A stretch of DNA of 64,000 nucleotides from Pseudomonas donghuensis (GTDB taxonomy: Bacteria; Pseudomonadota; Gammaproteobacteria; Pseudomonadales; Pseudomonadaceae). Of the stretch, positions 48,910-57,806 are shown piece by piece. The first letter of the stretch is position 1; each line of letters begins with the position of its first letter. The notes below the pieces were generated by a model. It had not been told where the DNA came from. It saw only the letters and a list, made by a program, of their open reading frames with translations, and did no database searches. Position numbers and translations under genes: made by a program. The DNA lies in assembly GCF_000259195.1 (NCBI RefSeq), contig NZ_AJJP01000170.1, positions 1 through 64,000 on the forward strand. Reading direction: 5' to 3'.

Positions 48910-50364
48910 TCAGCCCTGCACCGCGCGCAGCACTTCGGCGAGGCTGGTGTCGCCGCGGCGCAGGCACTCGCTGGCCATGCCGGCCAGGCTCTGCCGACGC
49001 CCGGCCAGGTGTTCGTGCATGGCCACTTCGCTGGCGCCGTCGTAGAGCAAGGCGATCAAGCCGGCGTCCAGTTCGATGAATTCATAAAGGCCGAGCCGAC
49101 CACGATAGCCCGTGCCCTGGCACTGCTCGCAGCCCACGGCATGAAATGTCTCACTCAACTCGGCCAGCTCCGGCCACAGCTGCCGCTCGGCCGCCTGTAA
49201 GGGCTGCGCTCGGGCACACGGGCACAGACGCCGGACCAGACGCTGGGCCATGACCCCGCGCAGGCACGAGGCAATCAGGAACGGCTCGATGCCCATGTCG
49301 CGCAGACGCGTCACCGCGCCGACGGCGCTGTTGGTGTGCAGGGTCGAAAGTACCAGGTGGCCGGTAAGGCTGGCCTGCACGGCGATCTGCGCGGTCTCGC
49401 GGTCGCGGATCTCGCCGAGCATGATCACGTCCGGGTCCTGGCGCAGGATCGCCCGCAGGCCGGTGGCAAAGGTCAGCCCGGCGCGCGGGTTGATTGCGGT
49501 CTGGCCGATACCGGCAATGGCGTATTCGACCGGGTCCTCGACGGTGAGGATATTGCGGCTGCCGTCGTTGAGGCTGTTGAGGCTGGCGTAGAGGGTGGTG
49601 GTTTTACCCGAGCCGGTCGGCCCGGTGCTCAGGACGATGCCATTGGGCCGCGCCAGGCAAGCGCGCAAGCCCTGCTCCACGGCCTGCGGCATACCGAGGT
49701 TGGCCAGCGCCAGCAAGCTGGCCTGCTTGTCGAGCACACGCATCACCACCCGCTCGCCATGGATGCCCGGCAGGGTCGACACCCGCACGTCCACTTCACG
49801 CCCAGCCGAGCGCAGGGTGATACGGCCATCCTGGGGCTGGCGCTTCTCGGCGATGTCCAGCCGGGCCATGACCTTGATCCGCGACACCAGCATCGCCGAC
49901 AGCGCTCGCGGTGGGCGCAGCACTTCGCGCAAATGACCGTCGACGCGCAGGCGCACCACCAGGCTCTGCTCGAAGGTCTCGATATGAATGTCCGATGCCT
50001 GCAAGCGCAGGGCCTGGGCGAACAGGCCATTGATCAGGCGGATTACCGGCGCTTCGTCATCGCTTTCGAGCAGGTCTTCAATGCGCGGCATTTCGCTCAT
50101 CAGGCCGTCGAGGTCGACCTGCTCGCCGATGCCTTCGATCAGCGCTGCGGTGGCGCCTTCGCCGGCCTGGTACAGCTGCCCCAGCTGACTGTCGAAACTG
50201 GCGCTGTCCAGGTGGCAGACCTGATCCGGTTGGCCCTGTACGCGCAGCAGTTCCTGCAATTGATCGCTATCGGCATCACTGCGCAGCCACAAGCTCCAGC
50301 CAGTCGCCGAAGGCGCCACGGCAAGGCCGGCCTGGCGGGCCAGGCGATAGGGCAACAGTTCCAT
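48910..50364 (-). CDS. gspE: Type II secretion ATPase E
   Basis: 484 residues. Walker A GPTGSGKTTTLY, Asp box DVRVSTLPGIHGER, Walker B VIMLGEIRDRETA, His box TGHLVLSTLHTN, and a tetracysteine zinc motif (LCPCARA to CEQCQGTGYRG). The ATG at 50364 overlaps the gspD stop (TGATG); a GTG three bases earlier is an alternative. Confidence 0.93.
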   Translation of the reverse strand: MELLPYRLARQAGLAVAPSATGWSLWLRSDADSDQLQELLRVQGQPDQVCHLDSASFDSQLGQLYQAGEGATAALIEGIGEQVDLDGLMSEMPRIEDLLESDDEAPVIRLINGLFAQALRLQASDIHIETFEQSLVVRLRVDGHLREVLRPPRALSAMLVSRIKVMARLDIAEKRQPQDGRITLRSAGREVDVRVSTLPGIHGERVVMRVLDKQASLLALANLGMPQAVEQGLRACLARPNGIVLSTGPTGSGKTTTLYASLNSLNDGSRNILTVEDPVEYAIAGIGQTAINPRAGLTFATGLRAILRQDPDVIMLGEIRDRETAQIAVQASLTGHLVLSTLHTNSAVGAVTRLRDMGIEPFLIASCLRGVMAQRLVRRLCPCARAQPLQAAERQLWPELAELSETFHAVGCEQCQGTGYRGRLGLYEFIELDAGLIALLYDGASEVAMHEHLAGRRQSLAGMASECLRRGDTSLAEVLRAVQG

Positions 50365-52319
50365 CACCAGACACCCTCGTCCAGGCGCTGGCGGCTGGCC
50401 GGGAAGGCCTGCAACAGCTTGCCGTCGTCACTGATGGCCGGCAGCTTGAGGGCGGTGTCCTGTTGCAGGTTGCGGTACTTCTCGGTGCTCAGGCTGGCCA
50501 GGCTCGGGCCGTCACGCAGGATCCGCGGGCGAATGAACACCATCAGGTTCTGTTTCACGCCCTGGTGCCCGGAGGAGCTGAACAGCCGCCCCAGCCAGGG
50601 AATATCGCCGAGCAACGGCACCTTCTGTTTGCTCGACGTGACCTCGTCACTGATCAGGCCGCCGAGGATCACCAGGCCGTTGTCCTCGACCATGACCTTG
50701 GTCTTGATCTCGCGCTTGTTGGTAATCACGTCGCTGGCTGAGGCGTTGTCGGCAATCGAGGAGACCTCCTGGACAATATCCAGGCGCACGGTGTTGTCGA
50801 TGTTGATCTGTGGCTTGATGCGCAGCTTGACCCCGACCTCCTTGCGCTCAATGGTTTGGTAGGGGTTGGTGTTGTCCTGGGTCACGGAGCCGGTGACGAA
50901 GGGCACCTCCTGGCCGACCAGGATCGATGCCTCGGCGTTGTCCAGGGTCAGCAAGGTGGGGGTCGACAGCAGGTTGAAACCGCTTTTGCTTTTCAGCGCG
51001 TTGACCAGCACGGCGAAGTTGAAGCCGCCGCCGAAGTTGCCAAAGCCTGCGGTCAGGCCGTTGGTCCCGGACAGCAGCTTGCCCAGTGCGGCATTGTCCT
51101 TGGCTGCGGCGGCGCCCGCGATGGCGGCGATACTCGCGCCGCCGGTGCCGAAATTGACCGTGCCGGCGCCGAAGTGCTCATCGGCGAACAGCCACTGCAC
51201 GCCCAGCTCTTCGGCGCGTGAATCCGAGACTTCGGCAATGATCGCCTCGACCACCACCTGCGCCCGGCGCACATCCAGTTGCTCGACGATGTTGCGATAG
51301 GCCGCCAGCTCACTGTCGGGGCCGACCATGACCACGGCGTTGGTACCTTCTTCGTACTCCAGGCGGATACCCGAGCTGCTCACTGGCGGCGGCGCCTTGT
51401 CATCCTTGCCACCTTCGCCCGTTCCGGCTGGCAGGCTGTCCTGGCTGAGGCTACGCAGCACCTTGACCACTTCGCTGGCGTTGGCGTGGCGCAGGTAGAT
51501 CACCTGGGTGTTGGAACTGCGCAGGTTATCGCCGGGGCGATCCAGTTGCGCGAGCAAGGCCCGCACCCGCTCACGGCTGTCGGCACTGCCGCGCACCAGC
51601 AAGGCATTGCTGCGCGGATCGGCCACCACCTGGGCGCTGTCGGCGCCCTGCTCGCGGGCCAGCAACTGGCTGATCAACTTGCTGGTGTCGTTGGCGCTGG
51701 CATGTTGCAGCGGCATCACCTGCATCGGTTCGTCACTGACCTGGTCGAGCTGCAGCAACAGGCTGTCGATGCGCTCCAGGTTGCTGCGCCAGTCGGTGAT
51801 CACCAACAGGTTGGCCGCCGGATACGGAGTGATCACCCCAACCCGTGGATCGATCAGCGGCTTGAGAATCCCCAGCAGTTGCTCGCTGGCGGCATTGCGC
51901 ACATTGAACACCCGGGTGGCGACACCGTCGCTGCCTTGCGCCGATTTGCCCGCGCGCTCCACCGGTACCGGCTCAAGCCGTGCAGCCTGGTCGGGGACGA
52001 TCTTGACGCTGCCGTTGGGCAGGTCGACGGCGGCAAAACCCTGGGCCCGCAGCTGGGCCAGGAAGATGTCGTAGATCGCTTCGCTGTCGTGACGATCGAC
52101 GGTGCGCACAGTGACCTTGCCCTTGACCCGCGGATCGACGATGAAGGTGGTGCCGGTGATCTGCGAAACACTGTCGATGAACTCGCTCAGTTCGGTGTCG
52201 ACGAAATTGACTTCGTACAACGGCGTCTCGTTGTCATCCAGCGCCACCGGTTCTTCAGCCCATGCCAGGTTGAGGCCCAGGCTCAGCACGCTGGCCAGGC
52301 AGAGTCTTGCGATCATCAT
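50364..52319 (-). CDS. gspD: Type II secretion secretin D
   Basis: 651 residues. Signal peptide (LCLASVLSLGLNLAWA), periplasmic N0-N3 repeats (VNFVDTELSEFIDSVSQITG first), and a C-terminal secretin domain (VGQEVPFVTGS, NGLVILGGLISDE). Forms the outer-membrane channel. No GspS pilotin gene is nearby. Starts directly after gspC. Confidence 0.94.
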   Translation of the reverse strand: MMIARLCLASVLSLGLNLAWAEEPVALDDNETPLYEVNFVDTELSEFIDSVSQITGTTFIVDPRVKGKVTVRTVDRHDSEAIYDIFLAQLRAQGFAAVDLPNGSVKIVPDQAARLEPVPVERAGKSAQGSDGVATRVFNVRNAASEQLLGILKPLIDPRVGVITPYPAANLLVITDWRSNLERIDSLLLQLDQVSDEPMQVMPLQHASANDTSKLISQLLAREQGADSAQVVADPRSNALLVRGSADSRERVRALLAQLDRPGDNLRSSNTQVIYLRHANASEVVKVLRSLSQDSLPAGTGEGGKDDKAPPPVSSSGIRLEYEEGTNAVVMVGPDSELAAYRNIVEQLDVRRAQVVVEAIIAEVSDSRAEELGVQWLFADEHFGAGTVNFGTGGASIAAIAGAAAAKDNAALGKLLSGTNGLTAGFGNFGGGFNFAVLVNALKSKSGFNLLSTPTLLTLDNAEASILVGQEVPFVTGSVTQDNTNPYQTIERKEVGVKLRIKPQINIDNTVRLDIVQEVSSIADNASASDVITNKREIKTKVMVEDNGLVILGGLISDEVTSSKQKVPLLGDIPWLGRLFSSSGHQGVKQNLMVFIRPRILRDGPSLASLSTEKYRNLQQDTALKLPAISDDGKLLQAFPASRQRLDEGVW

Positions 52320-52745
52320 TCATCCTTGGCGCTTGAAGCCGGTCACGGCGGGCCGTGGCGGCCAGGGCAGGCGTTCGCGCCGCCCCTGGTTGTCGAAAAT
52401 CAGGCCCTGGTCGTCGATGCTCTCAAGGACGATGCCCGGGGCCAGGCGCTGGCCACGGCGCACGGTGCGCGTGGCCTGGCCGTAACGCAGCACCACCACG
52501 GTGGCGCTCAGCGGCACGGCCCTGAGGCCGCCCAGGTACTGCAGCGGTAAACGGGTCAGCGGCACGCCGCCGCTGTCGGCCTCGGCCTGCCAGTGGCCGA
52601 GCATCAGGCCCGGCAATGGCGTAGCGTCCTGTACCTGGGCCACTGCCGGCACAGGTGCCCGGCTGAGCTGCAGCACGCACTGGGCGGCGAGCCAGGCGGC
52701 CAGGGTCAGCAGTGCGCCGCTGAACAGGCGCGAGACGCTGATCAC
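52320..52745 (-). CDS. gspC: Type II secretion protein C, short form
   Basis: 141 residues. One N-terminal membrane helix (LFSGALLTLAAWLAAQCVL) and a single HR domain (LGGLRAVPLSATVVVLRYGQ, GIVLESIDDQGLIFDNQG) that contacts the secretin. It ends there; the PDZ or coiled-coil part found in standard GspC/XcpP is missing. GTG start overlaps the stop of the preceding gene (GTGA). Confidence 0.8.
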   Translation of the reverse strand: MISVSRLFSGALLTLAAWLAAQCVLQLSRAPVPAVAQVQDATPLPGLMLGHWQAEADSGGVPLTRLPLQYLGGLRAVPLSATVVVLRYGQATRTVRRGQRLAPGIVLESIDDQGLIFDNQGRRERLPWPPRPAVTGFKRQG

Positions 52746-54373
52746 GCGTTCAACTCACGCGGATGCCAGCCGGGATGGCCCTGGACATAGCGCAGCTGCG
52801 GCAATTGCAATGCCGGCAGTTGCCAGTCGGCTGGCTGTTTCGACAGCCAGGCTTCGACCCGTTGCCACAGTGGCTCGCCGCTGCTGGAGGCGTACTGCAG
52901 GCCGAAGGTACGGCACTGTCCTTGCACTTCGCTGAAACCGGACACGCGCTTGCCGCTCGGGCTGTAGCTGAGCTGCCAGGGCTGGCCCAGCCAGCGCGGC
53001 AGGTCCTGGCTGTTGTCGAGTAACAGCGGGTCGCCAAACAGTTGCTCGGCGGCGTTTTCCAATACCTGTTCGACTTGCCGGGCGGGCGCTTCGACCACCG
53101 GCGCCGGGTAGCTGCCGGTCAGGCTGATCAGGTGTTCGCGAGTGATGGCCTGGCCGGCGGCCAGAGGGCTGTCGTAACGCAGGCCTGGCAACAGCACCGG
53201 GTAGTCGCTGTCGGCCGACAGCGCTTGATGCAGCACGCGGTCCCAACTGCCGCCACGCGTATCGCGGCGCCACAGTGCCTGCGGTGCCCGGGCCAGGGGT
53301 TGATCGAGCCAGGCGGCGTGACCGGCGCGTTGCTGCGCCAACAGCCCACGCAACTGCGCCGCACGGGCCTGGGCGGTGGGCGTCAGGCTGCTGTCGAAAG
53401 CTGGGTAAAAGTGAGCGCTGAACTGCCATTGCCCGCCAGCGCGTTGGCAGCGGACTTGAAAGGCGCCGCTGGCCCGGCTGCCGGCAAACAGCACTGGCAC
53501 CCGCTTGCCACTGGCTTGCAGCACGCTGACCGGTTCGGGCCAGAAGTCCTGGCCACGGGCGCAGAGCAACAGGTCGGCGTCGCTCAAACGCTCGGCCAGC
53601 CACAAGCCCGGGCCGGTGCCGACATCGGCCAGGGCGATCACCAGTTCGGCTTGGCCGCGGGCCTGCTCGAAGGCCGGCAACAGCGATTGGTACCACTGTT
53701 TGAGCGAGGCTTTCTGGTCCTGGGCATAGGGGTCGGTGATGCCGACCACTGCAACCCGTACCCCGCCACGGCGAATGACCGTCAACGGCGTAACACCCAG
53801 CGCAGCGGACTGCTCCGGGGCAAGACCTGCGCCCAGCACAGCCTGCCCATATTGCCGATAAAGCCCGCTGCAACGCTGCGGCCAGAGCACCCGCTCATCG
53901 CTGCTGACGCGCACGTCGCTGGCCAGCAATTGGCTGCCTTCAACACCACTGCCACCCTGGGTCAGGTAGGCCAGGCCACTGCCGTTCCAGCCCTGGCCGT
54001 TCTCCAGGGTCAGGCAGTTCCCGGCCCCGGCGGTTTGGCGCAGTTGCTCCAGCACAGCCGCCAGCACCGCATAGCCACCGGTGCGCACGCCATCGGCCAG
54101 GTTGGCATCGAGCAGCGGGTTGAGTTCGGCTCGCGCCTGGCGGGCGCTGGCGCCGGTCATCCAGGGTGCCTGGCCCAGGTGGGTCACCGGCCCCAGGCGC
54201 GTGGCCGGGACCACCGGTTTGCCCGCCTGGCGGGCGTCGAGGGTGTCGGCGAAATACAGCACATCCAGCCAAGCATCGTTGCCGGTCGACGTCCCGCCCA
54301 GACCCGCACAGGCCGTGAGCAGCGGCGCCGCAGCGCCAACGCCAATCCAGTTCAACACTTCCCGTCTGTGCAT
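52742..54373 (-). CDS. Tat lipoprotein of 5'-nucleotidase/SoxB fold, apparently catalytically degenerate (UxpA-like)
   Basis: 543 residues. N-terminus has twin Arg at 3-4 (HRREVLNWIGVG) and a lipobox LTAC ending at Cys22. The body follows SoxB/5'-nucleotidase layout, but positions that hold metal ligands differ: ADTLDA where NDLH is usual, LENGQGW for an aspartate box, IALADVGTG for the SHNG box, and CARGQD for GHTHD. A metallophosphatase activity is therefore doubtful. First gene of the gsp operon, 8-fold linked by overlaps, and preceded by a Pho box. The name UxpA is by recollection of P. putida literature, so no symbol is given. Confidence 0.7.
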   Translation of the reverse strand: MHRREVLNWIGVGAAAPLLTACAGLGGTSTGNDAWLDVLYFADTLDARQAGKPVVPATRLGPVTHLGQAPWMTGASARQARAELNPLLDANLADGVRTGGYAVLAAVLEQLRQTAGAGNCLTLENGQGWNGSGLAYLTQGGSGVEGSQLLASDVRVSSDERVLWPQRCSGLYRQYGQAVLGAGLAPEQSAALGVTPLTVIRRGGVRVAVVGITDPYAQDQKASLKQWYQSLLPAFEQARGQAELVIALADVGTGPGLWLAERLSDADLLLCARGQDFWPEPVSVLQASGKRVPVLFAGSRASGAFQVRCQRAGGQWQFSAHFYPAFDSSLTPTAQARAAQLRGLLAQQRAGHAAWLDQPLARAPQALWRRDTRGGSWDRVLHQALSADSDYPVLLPGLRYDSPLAAGQAITREHLISLTGSYPAPVVEAPARQVEQVLENAAEQLFGDPLLLDNSQDLPRWLGQPWQLSYSPSGKRVSGFSEVQGQCRTFGLQYASSSGEPLWQRVEAWLSKQPADWQLPALQLPQLRYVQGHPGWHPRELNA

Positions 54374-54436
54374 GTTCAGCCTGTCCCGTCGCCTTCGCGC
54401 TTGTTGGTTGTCGGGCCGGGATATTGGGGCGCCTGG

Positions 54437-54465
54437 ATTACAGTTTGATGGCAGTTAATCGACAG
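54437..54465 (-). promoter_or_regulatory. Pho box, three 11-bp-spaced half sites
   Basis: On the minus strand CTGTCGA, CTGCCAT and CTGTAAT follow each other with 4-nt spacers (TTAA and CAAA), matching the PhoB consensus CTGTCAT repeated every 11 bp. It lies 64 nt before the UxpA-like start, so the lipoprotein-gsp operon is probably induced by phosphate starvation. The divergent uxpB start is 145 nt away. Confidence 0.75.
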
Positions 54466-54609
54466 CCCAGGCAAAACCTCAGGCAAATCAGGTGGTAACG
54501 ATTTATTTCTTCAACGCCTTTTAACAAAACTGCCAATCAATCATCACACTTGCTCACTAAAGTCCCGGTTTCTTTCACGCCGCATCATTGAACAAAAGGA
54601 ACTGAACTG

Positions 54610-56658
54610 ATGAGTCGAGACACCGGCGACAACCTGAACCGCAACCCAAGTGGCAACCTGCCCATGGACAGCGTTCTGGAGTCTTACCTGAGCCGCCGCA
54701 GCGTGGTACGCGGTGGCCTGGGCGCCGCGATCGCGATGATTGCCGGGACTGGCCTGACGGGCTGCTTTGACAGCAGTGATTCGGATGACGACGATCCGGT
54801 GGTCGAGCCGCCAACCCCGCCGAAACTGAAACTGGGCTTTACCTCCATCCCCGGCTCGCGCACTGACGCCTGCGTGGTCGCCGCCGGTTACACCGCCTAT
54901 GTCCTGGCGCCCTGGGGCACACCGCTGAACACCAGCGCCAACCCGTGGAAAGCCGACGGCAGCAACACCGCCGCCGACCAGGCCAACTCGGTGGGCATGC
55001 ACCATGACGGCATGCATTTCTTCCCCATCAACGGCAGCTCCGAAGACGGTCTGCTGGCGATCAACCACGAGTACATCGACGCCGACGCCCTGCACCCCAA
55101 CGGCCCGACCAGCGACGGCAGCGGCAAGCGTCCGGTCGAGGAAGTACGCAAGGAGATCAACGCCCACGGCGCCGGGGTGATCCGCCTGAAGAAAGTCAGC
55201 GGCCGCTGGCAGGTGGTCGACAATGACCCACTGAACCGCCGCTTCACTACCGCCACGGTGATGAACATCGCCGGCCCCCTGCGCGGCAGCGACCACGTCA
55301 AGACGCGCTTCTCGAAGAGCGGCACCCAGGCCCGCGGCACCAACAACAACTGCGGCAACGGCTACACCCCGTGGGGCACCTACCTGACCTGCGAAGAGAA
55401 CTGGCCGGGGATTTTCGTCAACACCAGCACCACCCTGCCGGCCGACCAGAAGCGCATCGGCGTAAGCACCAAGGCCGGTAACTACAAGTGGGAAAGCGTG
55501 GCGGGCGATCCGACCGAAGTGGATGGCGAATTCAGCCGCTTCAACGTCACCCCGAGCGGCGCCAGCGCCACCGACGACTTCCGTAACGAGGCCAGCACCT
55601 ACGGCTACATTGTCGAGATCGACCCGTACAACGCCAGCACCCTGGCGGTGAAACGCACGGCGCTCGGCCGTTTCCGCCATGAAGGCTGCTGCCCGGGCCT
55701 GCCGGTAGTGGGCAAGCCGCTGGTCTGGTACATGGGCGACGACTCGAACAACGAATATTTGTACAAGTTCGTCTCCACCGCGCTGTGGGAAGCGGCCGAT
55801 GCCACCCCGGCCGACCGCCTGGCCACCGGCAACAAGTACATGGACCAGGGCAAGCTGTATGTCGCCCGCTTCAATGCCGACGGCTCAGGGGTGTGGTTGC
55901 TGCTCGACGTCAACACCCCGACCAGCAGCGGCAAGACCCTGGGTTCGATCTACGGCGACCTGCCGGGCATTATCCTCAACACCCGCGGCGCTGCCGACGC
56001 GCTGGGCGCAACGCCGATGGACCGCCCGGAATGGACCACGGTCAACCCGCTCAATGGCGACGTCTACCTGACCCTGACCAACAACAGCGCGCGCACCGCC
56101 GCCAAGGTCGATGCCGCCAACCCGCGCGGGCCGAACCGCCATGGTCATATCATCCGCTGGCACGACAGCGACAATCACCTGAGTTTCACCTGGGACATCT
56201 TCGTGTTTGGTGCCAACGCCGCCGGTACCGCCGACATCAACCGCTCGGGCCTGACCGAACTCAACCAGTTCGCCAGCCCCGACGGCATGAGTTTCGATAG
56301 CCGCGGCATCCTCTGGTTCCAGACCGACAACGGCGAAAAAACCCTGACCGACTACACCAACGACCAGATGCTGGCGGTGATCCCTACCGACCTGGTGAAT
56401 GCCGCTGGCAAGCAGGTCCCGGTCAACGCCCAGAACCAGGTCGACCTGCGTCGCTTCTTCGTCGGCCCCAACGGCTGCGAAGTCACCGGCATTGCCTTCA
56501 CGCCGGACAACAAGTCGATCTTCGTCAACATCCAGCACCCGGACAACTGGCCGTCCACCGATGTTGCCACCACCGTTACCCCGGCCGGCACCAAGGTGCG
56601 CCCACGGGCATCGACCGTGGTGATCCAGCGTGCCGATGGCGGTGAGATCGGCGTGTAA
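54610..56658 (+). CDS. uxpB: PhoX-family alkaline phosphatase, Tat lipoprotein (UxpB)
   Basis: 682 residues. The Tat motif at 29-30 (SRRSVVRGG) and lipobox LTGC (Cys52) sit in one signal; Asp-rich linker SDSDDDD follows. The PhoX (DUF839) fold shows TYLTCEENWPG with its conserved Cys, FRHEGC and WYMGDDSNNEYLYKFV. P. putida UxpB is a Pi-regulated PhoX enzyme exported by Tat and Xcp, and the gene neighbours here are the same: gsp genes and tatABC. Acts at the cell surface, releasing phosphate from organic esters. Confidence 0.92.
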   Translation: MSRDTGDNLNRNPSGNLPMDSVLESYLSRRSVVRGGLGAAIAMIAGTGLTGCFDSSDSDDDDPVVEPPTPPKLKLGFTSIPGSRTDACVVAAGYTAYVLAPWGTPLNTSANPWKADGSNTAADQANSVGMHHDGMHFFPINGSSEDGLLAINHEYIDADALHPNGPTSDGSGKRPVEEVRKEINAHGAGVIRLKKVSGRWQVVDNDPLNRRFTTATVMNIAGPLRGSDHVKTRFSKSGTQARGTNNNCGNGYTPWGTYLTCEENWPGIFVNTSTTLPADQKRIGVSTKAGNYKWESVAGDPTEVDGEFSRFNVTPSGASATDDFRNEASTYGYIVEIDPYNASTLAVKRTALGRFRHEGCCPGLPVVGKPLVWYMGDDSNNEYLYKFVSTALWEAADATPADRLATGNKYMDQGKLYVARFNADGSGVWLLLDVNTPTSSGKTLGSIYGDLPGIILNTRGAADALGATPMDRPEWTTVNPLNGDVYLTLTNNSARTAAKVDAANPRGPNRHGHIIRWHDSDNHLSFTWDIFVFGANAAGTADINRSGLTELNQFASPDGMSFDSRGILWFQTDNGEKTLTDYTNDQMLAVIPTDLVNAAGKQVPVNAQNQVDLRRFFVGPNGCEVTGIAFTPDNKSIFVNIQHPDNWPSTDVATTVTPAGTKVRPRASTVVIQRADGGEIGV

Positions 56659-56686
56659 CTCCAGAGCGGGTAACCTAAGCGCAGCG

Positions 56687-56714
56687 CAGCGCAGCCCTTA
56701 CCAAGGCTGCGCTG
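56687..56714. terminator. Hairpin between convergent uxpB and gspK
   Basis: CAGCGCAGCC and GGCTGCGCTG form a 10-bp perfect stem around an 8-nt loop that contains the gspK stop. No T-run follows, so efficiency is uncertain. Confidence 0.45.
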
Positions 56715-57663
56715 TACGGCTGATCACCTGCACCTGCTGGGCCGGCACCAGCGCGTGCCATTGCACGATCCCTCGTGCCCGCAGCTGAAACTCGCTGCGC
56801 ATCTTCTGCCCGTCCTGTTCGAACTCCAGTTGCAAGGCAAAGTCACCGCTGTTAAGCAACAAGCCTTCGCTCAACCGCGCGAATGTTGCGTCGTCCATCG
56901 CCCCCAGTGCCTGGCGCAACGCCCCTGCATCGTGATAACCGCCAGCAGGCCGGCCAGTGATAATCCGGGTCAGCAGCGAACGCGACACCTCGCCTTCGTA
57001 CAGCGCTTCAAGCAATGGCAACTGCTCCAGACTCAAGGCATTGGCGTTAAGGCGCCAGCCGCTGGTCTGAGGCAAGACGCACAACTGCGGATAGCGTTGC
57101 TGCCGGCTGGCATCGGGCTCAAGCAAAAGGTTCAGTTCACTCATGTCGACCATCATCTGGTTGGCCGCCAGGCGCGCAGGTGACTGGCGCAGGTACTGGT
57201 CGCTCTCGGCGCCGCTGAGTCGGGCTTGCCCGTCGCTGTCGATCCAGTCGGCCAGGGCATCGGTCAAGCGTTGCGCGGCCATGTCATCGCCAAGCAGGTA
57301 GCGCAATTGCCGCGCGGCACGTTCGCTCTCTTCGCCAATCAGCGCGTTGACGTTGAAGCAGCTGTGCAGGTCGCGGATGCGCAAGGCCGCCGAACCGCCG
57401 GCAAAGGCATAAGACAACGGCTGCCCGCGCAGCGCTTGCCAGAACAGCGGGCTGGCGCGCCAGGCCGGGTCTTTCAGCGCCTGCTCGGCAAAGGCCAGGC
57501 CGGCGGTTTCCATGGCCCTGGCCTGCACCCGTTGCTGCACCAGGCGCACGCTGTCGATCTGCTGACGGCCGTCCTGCACCAGCCAGGTCAGGCCGCCTGC
57601 GAGCATCGCCAGCACCACCAGCACCATCAACAGCGCCGCCCCTTGTTGCCGCTTCGCACTCAT
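56698..57663 (-). CDS. gspK: Type II secretion minor pseudopilin K
   Basis: 321 residues. Prepilin-like N-terminus (KRQQG before AALLMVLVVLAMLAGG), lacking Glu at +5 as GspK does. Then the large GspK domain (LADWIDSDGQARLSGAE, DMSELNLLL). Caps the pseudopilus with GspI and GspJ. It is split from the main gsp operon by uxpB and reads from its own promoter opposite tatA. The ATG at 57663 is preferred over an upstream one without prepilin homology. Confidence 0.9.
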   Translation of the reverse strand: MSAKRQQGAALLMVLVVLAMLAGGLTWLVQDGRQQIDSVRLVQQRVQARAMETAGLAFAEQALKDPAWRASPLFWQALRGQPLSYAFAGGSAALRIRDLHSCFNVNALIGEESERAARQLRYLLGDDMAAQRLTDALADWIDSDGQARLSGAESDQYLRQSPARLAANQMMVDMSELNLLLEPDASRQQRYPQLCVLPQTSGWRLNANALSLEQLPLLEALYEGEVSRSLLTRIITGRPAGGYHDAGALRQALGAMDDATFARLSEGLLLNSGDFALQLEFEQDGQKMRSEFQLRARGIVQWHALVPAQQVQVISRTAQPW

Positions 57664-57737
57664 GAACTGCACATCCCGAACCAATGAGCCGTCAGTCAAC
57701 ACAACGGATGTTGCAGGCACATGGCAAATACATCTGC

Positions 57738-57755
57738 ACGTCACTTTTGCGTCAC
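57738..57755 (+). promoter_or_regulatory. Candidate Pho box upstream of tatA
   Basis: ACGTCAC and GCGTCAC are separated by TTTT, a 7-4-7 layout with 11-bp period and the GTCA core of PhoB half sites. A weaker half site AATACAT lies one period upstream. GATAAG at 57769-57774 could be the -10. tatA starts 52 nt after the box. The matching is inference. Confidence 0.5.
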
Positions 57756-57806
57756 AAAGCGCAGGCAGGATAAGGCCTTCTTTTTCATGAGCTTGGAGCG
57801 TTTTTC

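Noticed and set aside
49336..50862. Plus-strand open frame of 508 codons opposite gspE and gspD
   Set aside because: Spans two genes with overlapping stop and start on the other strand and has no recognisable domain.
54530..54547. Possible plus-strand Pho box before uxpB
   Set aside because: CTGCCAA followed by TCATCAC has only one acceptable half site; the second matches three of seven positions. uxpB may still respond through the divergent box.
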